DNA from: Saccharomyces mikatae IFO 1815
Taxonomy: Eukaryota; Ascomycota; Saccharomycetes; Saccharomycetales; Saccharomycetaceae
Reading direction: 5' to 3'
Length of the DNA: 64,000 bases
Assembly: GCF_947241705.1 (NCBI RefSeq)
Contig: NC_079257.1
Coordinates: 372,001 to 436,000, forward strand
In this document: positions 58,492-64,000 of the stretch, piece by piece
Numbering within the stretch: the stretch's first letter is position 1
Layout: every line of letters starts with the position of its first letter
Made by a program: the position numbers and the translations under genes
The notes under the pieces: generated by a model
Told to the model about the DNA's origin: nothing
The model's database searches: none
Seen by the model: only the letters and a program-made list of their open reading frames with translations

Positions 58492-61400
58492 ATGGGAGCA
58501 CAACTATCATTGCTGGTTCAAACATCACCTTCCATAGCCATTTTTTCATATATCGATGTTTTAGAAGAAGTACATTATGTTTCTCAGTTAAACTCATCAA
58601 GATTCTTGAAAACATGTAAAGCATTAGATCCTAACGGTGAAATTGTGATTAAAGTTTTTATCAAGCCAACAGACGAGTATAGTCTAAGGCCATTTCTCCA
58701 GCAAATAAAGGCACAATCGTTTAAGTTGGGGCAACTACCGCATGTTTTAAACTACAGTAAGTTGGTCGAGACAAATAGAGCCGGCTACATGATACGGCAG
58801 CATTTAAAAAATAATTTGTACGATAGATTGAGTTTAAGACCTTATTTGCAAGATATTGAACTTAAGTTTATTGCTTTCCAGTTACTAAATTCCTTAAGGG
58901 ACATCCATAGCTTGAACATTGTCCACGGTGATATAAAGACGGAAAACATCCTAGTAACAAGTTGGAACTGGTGCATATTGACAGATTTTGCTGCATTCAT
59001 CAAGCCCGTATATTTGCCTGAAGACAATCCAGGTGAGTTCTTATTCTATTTCGACACTTCAAAGAGACGAACCTGTTACCTGGCTCCAGAGAGGTTTAAC
59101 TCTAAACTTTATCAAGATGGAAACTCTAATAATGGTAGGCTAACTAAAGAAATGGACATATTTAGTCTTGGTTGTGTTATTGCAGAAATATTTGCAGAAG
59201 GTAGGCCTATTTTTAACTTATCACAGTTATTCAAATATAAAAGTGAGTCATATGATGTTAATAGGGAATTTCTCTCGGAAGAAATGAATTCTGCTGATTT
59301 GAGAAACATGGTTCTTGATATGATTCAACTGGATCCCTTGAAGAGGCTTTCATGTGATGAACTGTTGAATAAATATCGCGGCATTTTTTTCCCCGATTAT
59401 TTCTATACTTTTACTTATGACTATTTTAGAGATTTGGTTACTATGACGACAAGTACCCCAATCCCAGATAGTACTTCTACCAATCGTACCCTAGAAGATA
59501 ATTCAAAACTTCTCGATGAGACCATGGAAAAGATATACAAAGATTTTCCTCAAATTTGTCATTGTCTAGACTTTCCCCTTACTAAACAAGGAGTCAGAAC
59601 GGACTCAAGCTCCTCAAAATTAACATTTAATGAAGATAATTCAGAAGATAGTCTGTTCTCTAATACTAATTTGTATTTCCCTGATAACTATTTCTTAACT
59701 TTGCAGAAATTTGCCCAGATATCCGAAAAAATAAAATCAGTTAAAGAGGAGTGTGCTCTACTTTTTATCTCTTATTTATCTCACAGTTTAAGAAATATTG
59801 TTTCAACGGCCACAAAATTTAAAAATCTAGAACTGTTAGCAGTATTTGCACAATTTGTATCTGATGAAAACAAAATTGATCGAGTTGTGCCCTACCTTGT
59901 ATGCTGCTTTGAAGATAATGACCAGGATGTACAGGCCCTATCTTTGCTAACATTTATTCAAGTTCTGACTTCCGTAAAAACACTGAATCAACTGAACGAG
60001 AATATATTTGTAGATTACTTGCTTCCAAGAATGAAAAGATTACTTGTTTCCAATAGACAGAATAGCAATTATCTAAAGATAGTGTTTGCTAATTGTTTAA
60101 GCGACATAGCGGTTATTATTAACAGATTTCAAGAATTTTTTTTTGCTCAGCACTTCAATGATAAATCAACTGATAATAATATGGAAATCATCGAAAACAC
60201 TACGAAGTATTCAACAAAACTGATTCAAAGTGTTGAAGACTTAACTGTGCTTTTTTTAACAGATAGTGACGTGCATGTAAAAATGGCACTTTTGCAGAAC
60301 ATTCTTCCTCTTTGTAAGTTTTTTGGTAGGGAGAGAACAAATGATGTTGTATTAAGCCATTTAATAACCTACCTTAACGATAAAAATCCAGCTTTGCGTG
60401 TTTCCTTAATTCAAACAATTTCGGGAATATCAATTCTTTTAGGTACCGTTACATTAGAACAATATATTTTACCATTGTTGATCCAAACTATCACAGATTC
60501 AGAAGAACTAGTAGTTATAAGTGTTTTACAGAGTTTAAAATCTCTATTCAAGACTGGATTAATTAGAAAAAAATACTACATTGATATATCAAAAACTATA
60601 TCTCCTTTATTGCTACATCCTAATAACTGGATAAGACAATTTACTTTAATGATAATGATAGAAATTATTAACAAGCTATCAAAAGCTGAAGTCTACTGCA
60701 TCCTATACCCGATAATAAGACCTTTTTTTGAGTTTGACGTTGAATTTAACTTCAAATCAATGATAACCTGTTGTAAACAACCAGTATCAAGATCTGTTTA
60801 CAATTTATTGTGTAGCTGGTCTGTTAGAGCGTCCAAATCTTTGTTCTGGAGAAAAATTTCCACAAATCATGTAGATTCTTTCGGAAATAATAGAATAGAG
60901 TTCATAACAAAGGATTATTCAAGCAAAAATTATGGACTTAGTAAAAGAGGTACGAAATTAGGCTCTTCTTCAAAAGGAGTTAAAACATCATCCATGGTTT
61001 ATTCCCATGATAACAAGGAAATTCCGCTAACTGCTGAAGACAGAAATTGGATTGACAAATTTCGTATCATTGGACTAACCGAAAAAGACATCTGGAAAAT
61101 TGTGGCCCTTAGAGGTTATGTAATAAGGACAGCGAGAGTTATGGCAGGACACCCTGGTTTTCCATATAACAGTAGTAATCACCGTCCGTTAATACAGAAT
61201 TCACCACCAAACTTGAATCTTACCACTATCATGCCAAGAAATATTTTCTTTGATGTAGAGTTTGCGGAAGAATCGACAAGTGAAGCACAAGATTCCAACT
61301 TGGAGAACCAGCAGATATATAAAACTGATGAGAGTGAACAAAATAGCAACAAGCCAAGTATCAATAGTCTCAAGCAGTTGTCTACTGTGATGGATATAAA

Positions 61401-62856
61401 TGGATCATTAATGTTCAAAAATAAGTCCATTGCCACTACCACTTCGAATTTAAGGAATGTTTTTGTTCAGTTAGAACCAACTTCCTATCACAAGCATTCT
61501 CCAAACCATGGCATGAAAGACAATGAAAATTTTAAACCAGAAAGAAAGGTAATTGTTAGTAACAGTTATGAAGGAGACATTGAAACCATAGAAAAATTTT
61601 TATCAACTTTTAAAGTTCTACCTCCCTTAAAAGATTATAAAGAGTTTGGTCCTCTTCAAGAAATTTCGCAGCGTCCAGATACAGGTGATTTAAGAGGCAA
61701 GTTAATGGCTACTTTGATGGAAAACGAACCCAATTCCATTACATCTGCTACTGTTTCTCCCAGGGAAGCGCCGTATTTAGTAACTGGTTCAGATCAGGGC
61801 GTAATAAAGATTTGGAACTTGAAAGAAATCACCATGGGTGAGGTTTATTCTTCTTCTTTAACCTATGAATGTTCTTCGGCAATAACCCATGTGACCATGA
61901 TTCCTAACTTTGATGCATTTGCGGTTTCTAGTAAAGATGGCCAAATTATCGTGTTAAAGGTTGACTATTACCAACAAGAAAATGAAACCAAGTTTTCAAA
62001 CTGCGAATGCATCAGAAAACTCAATTTGAAGAATTCGGATAGAAACGAATATGCAATGAAAATGAGAGCATATGTGAATGATGAGAAATCTCTGTTAATA
62101 GTTTTAACAAATTTGTCAAGGGTAATTATATTTGACATCAAAACCTTAGAGAGATTACAAATCATTGAGAATTCTCCAAAACATGGTGCCGTTTCTAGCA
62201 TATGTATCGATGAAGATTGTTGTGCCCTAATTTTGGGTACAACTAGAGGCATCATTGATATATGGGATATTCGTTTCAATGTCATGATAAAAAGCTGGTC
62301 TTTTGGGGACCACACACCTATCACACATTTAGAGCAGTGCGGGTTTTATGGGAAGAATTCAATAATTATTGTAGGCGGTAGTTCAAAAACGTTCCTGACA
62401 GTATGGAATTTTGTTAAAGGGCACTGTCAGAATGCATTCATAAATTCTGATGAGCAGCCATCTATGGAACATTTCTTGCCAATTGAGAAAAACTTGGACG
62501 AAATAAGGTTTTGTGGAGTTAGGTCTTTAAATGCATTGAGCACAATTTCAGTCTCAAATGATAAAATTCTTATTACTGATGAATCAACTAGTTCCATTGT
62601 CATGTTTAACCTGAAGGAACTGTCTTCTTCCAAAGCATTGATTAGCCCTTCAAGATTCAGTGACTCTTTTCTTCCAACACAAGTCACGGCTAATTTTACT
62701 ATACTACTAAGGAAAACGAGACGTTCCAGCACTAATGTACTAGATGATTCATTATATCATCATGATATTATAAATGCTATATGTACATGTCAAGTTGATC
62801 AGACACCCTTACTGGTCGTCTGTGATAACTCAGGACTTATTGGAATTTTCCAGTAA
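58492..62856 (+). CDS. VPS15: Vps15, regulatory protein kinase of the Vps34 complexes
   Basis: 1454 residues, as in S. cerevisiae. It holds and activates the PI 3-kinase Vps34 for vacuolar sorting and autophagy. The N-terminal MGAQLSLL is a myristoylation site. The kinase domain is about 25-300, with catalytic HGDIKTEN at 145-152 and metal motif DFA in place of DFG. HEAT-type helical repeats span about 400-780. After a disordered linker a WD40 propeller fills about 1070-1454 (for example VTGSDQGVIKIWNL and TTRGIIDIWDIRF). The start is set by the myristoyl motif. 232 bp separate it from YBR096W. Confidence 0.97.
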   Translation: MGAQLSLLVQTSPSIAIFSYIDVLEEVHYVSQLNSSRFLKTCKALDPNGEIVIKVFIKPTDEYSLRPFLQQIKAQSFKLGQLPHVLNYSKLVETNRAGYMIRQHLKNNLYDRLSLRPYLQDIELKFIAFQLLNSLRDIHSLNIVHGDIKTENILVTSWNWCILTDFAAFIKPVYLPEDNPGEFLFYFDTSKRRTCYLAPERFNSKLYQDGNSNNGRLTKEMDIFSLGCVIAEIFAEGRPIFNLSQLFKYKSESYDVNREFLSEEMNSADLRNMVLDMIQLDPLKRLSCDELLNKYRGIFFPDYFYTFTYDYFRDLVTMTTSTPIPDSTSTNRTLEDNSKLLDETMEKIYKDFPQICHCLDFPLTKQGVRTDSSSSKLTFNEDNSEDSLFSNTNLYFPDNYFLTLQKFAQISEKIKSVKEECALLFISYLSHSLRNIVSTATKFKNLELLAVFAQFVSDENKIDRVVPYLVCCFEDNDQDVQALSLLTFIQVLTSVKTLNQLNENIFVDYLLPRMKRLLVSNRQNSNYLKIVFANCLSDIAVIINRFQEFFFAQHFNDKSTDNNMEIIENTTKYSTKLIQSVEDLTVLFLTDSDVHVKMALLQNILPLCKFFGRERTNDVVLSHLITYLNDKNPALRVSLIQTISGISILLGTVTLEQYILPLLIQTITDSEELVVISVLQSLKSLFKTGLIRKKYYIDISKTISPLLLHPNNWIRQFTLMIMIEIINKLSKAEVYCILYPIIRPFFEFDVEFNFKSMITCCKQPVSRSVYNLLCSWSVRASKSLFWRKISTNHVDSFGNNRIEFITKDYSSKNYGLSKRGTKLGSSSKGVKTSSMVYSHDNKEIPLTAEDRNWIDKFRIIGLTEKDIWKIVALRGYVIRTARVMAGHPGFPYNSSNHRPLIQNSPPNLNLTTIMPRNIFFDVEFAEESTSEAQDSNLENQQIYKTDESEQNSNKPSINSLKQLSTVMDINGSLMFKNKSIATTTSNLRNVFVQLEPTSYHKHSPNHGMKDNENFKPERKVIVSNSYEGDIETIEKFLSTFKVLPPLKDYKEFGPLQEISQRPDTGDLRGKLMATLMENEPNSITSATVSPREAPYLVTGSDQGVIKIWNLKEITMGEVYSSSLTYECSSAITHVTMIPNFDAFAVSSKDGQIIVLKVDYYQQENETKFSNCECIRKLNLKNSDRNEYAMKMRAYVNDEKSLLIVLTNLSRVIIFDIKTLERLQIIENSPKHGAVSSICIDEDCCALILGTTRGIIDIWDIRFNVMIKSWSFGDHTPITHLEQCGFYGKNSIIIVGGSSKTFLTVWNFVKGHCQNAFINSDEQPSMEHFLPIEKNLDEIRFCGVRSLNALSTISVSNDKILITDESTSSIVMFNLKELSSSKALISPSRFSDSFLPTQVTANFTILLRKTRRSSTNVLDDSLYHHDIINAICTCQVDQTPLLVVCDNSGLIGIFQ

Positions 62857-63048
62857 TTTCTTGTCTCTTTCATCAGTAGTTATTTAAACCAATACTTAAC
62901 TGAATTCACTCTGAATATTTTCGTTTACTTAGTAAGTAGCTTACAACGCGTTCAAACCCTCAGTTAATGAAAAATGGCAGTTACGTAAATAAAAACAAAA
63001 AACTGAAAATGTAACAAAATAACAGAACCAGCTATCCCCGTGAGGAAA

Positions 63049-64000
63049 ATGAGCCCATTAATTGAGTTTATTGACGATAGGGATTCAAAAAACGATACCA
63101 GCATTCAGATTATCGATGGTCCCTCAAATATTGAAATTATTGCTCTATCAGAATCAATAGATCAAAATGAGTGTAAAATGTCACGCGAAACCTCAGCGGA
63201 TGTAATGCCATCGTCACCACAACGGAGGTCTTGTGTTTCAGACGATCTTCAAATTATTGAACCGAACAAATCTATTGAACTTTCAGCGCCATTCTTCCAG
63301 GATATCAGTGCAAGCAAACTGGATGATTATTCCGCAACAGCAAACTTCATTGCTGAGTCCTCTTCGAGAAATGAAAACAATTCAGGAGGAAACGCAAAGA
63401 GGCTTTTAGATGATCTTATAAATGACGAATGGTCAGCTGATATTGAGTCGAGCGGGAAGAAGCAAAAAAAACATCAATATAACTTGAAGAGCATAGCAAA
63501 GAAATGGGCAGTACCGTCTTCTAATAATTTGAAGCCTATTGTTAACAATAACGAATGTAAAGAACAAGAAGTTGTAAAACCCAATAATGGTGCTACTGAT
63601 AATGAGAAATCACTGATAGGGACAGCCAATATACTATTCGATTTTCCGTTATCTCCAGTAAAATATGAGAATTCAGCTGAAGGAAAGCATGCTTCGCTTG
63701 TTAATCATAACTCTTCGCCAGAACGTAACCGAGAGACCTTAGTAGAACAAAACCATGATGAATTTTTGAAAGTCGTAGAGAAAAGAGTACACAATAAAGG
63801 TGAAGACGATTCTGAACATCTTCCAAGAGAAAAGAAAAGAACCATAGCGTTATCAAAAACACTGATGAAAAGTACTAAAGCACCTGACACAGTAGAATTA
63901 AACCTTTCCAGATTTCTTGATTACTCAGATAGTATTAGCGATAATGCTCTTTCAACACCTATTAAGGAGAGTAATGTGGTGAGGACTGGAAGCCAGCCGG
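63049..64000 (+). CDS. MMS4: Mms4, partner of the Mus81 nuclease (5' part)
   Basis: The first 317 codons of a gene cut by the window end, open to the last base. The start MSPLIEFIDDRDSKND matches S. cerevisiae Mms4, as do IQIIDGPSN, IEIIALSES, SIELSAPFFQDIS, LLDDLI-DEWSAD and ILFDFPLSPVK. Mus81-Mms4 cuts branched DNA during repair and recombination. This N-terminal part is the disordered, Ser-rich regulatory region that Cdc5 and Cdc28 phosphorylate in S. cerevisiae; the catalytic-fold part lies beyond the window. It is the fastest-changing protein here, roughly two thirds identical by eye. Confidence 0.92.
   Translation, partial: MSPLIEFIDDRDSKNDTSIQIIDGPSNIEIIALSESIDQNECKMSRETSADVMPSSPQRRSCVSDDLQIIEPNKSIELSAPFFQDISASKLDDYSATANFIAESSSRNENNSGGNAKRLLDDLINDEWSADIESSGKKQKKHQYNLKSIAKKWAVPSSNNLKPIVNNNECKEQEVVKPNNGATDNEKSLIGTANILFDFPLSPVKYENSAEGKHASLVNHNSSPERNRETLVEQNHDEFLKVVEKRVHNKGEDDSEHLPREKKRTIALSKTLMKSTKAPDTVELNLSRFLDYSDSISDNALSTPIKESNVVRTGSQP

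Overview
The window is nuclear chromosomal DNA of a budding yeast of the Saccharomyces sensu stricto group. Gene order matches the right arm of S. cerevisiae chromosome II from HSP26 to MMS4. Recalled from memory, the proteins differ from S. cerevisiae by several percent in conserved genes (HSP26, RDH54) and far more in MMS4, so this looks like a sister species (mikatae, kudriavzevii, arboricola or uvarum distance) rather than S. cerevisiae. Introns have yeast signals (GTATGT, TACTAAC), and the density is about one gene per 2 kb.

Layout: HSP26, RDH54, PFF1 and ECM8 on plus (1-9768); SLM4 on minus; ECM33 on plus with one intron; TIF32, SEC18 and SPT7 on minus (13802-23862). A retroelement graveyard follows (24223-25595): one worn Ty1/Ty2-type delta LTR and three copies of a ~380-bp Ty4-like LTR, two of them nested in the third. 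It lies next to a tandem tRNA-Arg/tRNA-Asp pair. Then UBC4 (minus, intron), TEC1 and MIS1 (plus), RPL19A (minus, intron after a 2-nt exon), AAC3 (plus), a dead KH-domain gene (minus, 36970-37672), YBR085C-A and IST2 (minus), RFC5 (plus), POL30, NHP6B and TIM12 (minus), three tandem acid phosphatases (minus, 47371-52507), PBY1 (plus), RXT2 (minus), YBR096W, VPS15 and the start of MMS4 (plus, cut by the window edge).

The genes are mostly housekeeping: translation (TIF32, RPL19A), membrane fusion and sorting (SEC18, VPS15), chromatin (SPT7, NHP6B, RXT2), replication and repair (RFC5, POL30, RDH54, MMS4), mitochondria (AAC3, MIS1, TIM12) and phosphate scavenging (PHO3/PHO5 family). Visible regulation includes a heat-shock element at HSP26, Rap1 plus Rox1 sites between RPL19A and AAC3, MluI-type boxes at POL30, and both Pho4 sites at the PHO5 copy.

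The most notable observations are: (1) a recognisable relic of a KHD1/HEK2-like RNA-binding gene beside AAC3, placed where the whole-genome-duplication partner of HEK2 should be; (2) three acid phosphatase genes where S. cerevisiae has two, with a 387-bp perfect identity tract that signals recent gene conversion; (3) the S. cerevisiae ORF YBR090C is closed by a stop here while its intron signals persist, so it reads as a 5' UTR intron of NHP6B; (4) the annotated N-terminal extension of S. cerevisiae Rdh54 is not open here. Comparisons with S. cerevisiae are from memory and were not run as alignments.
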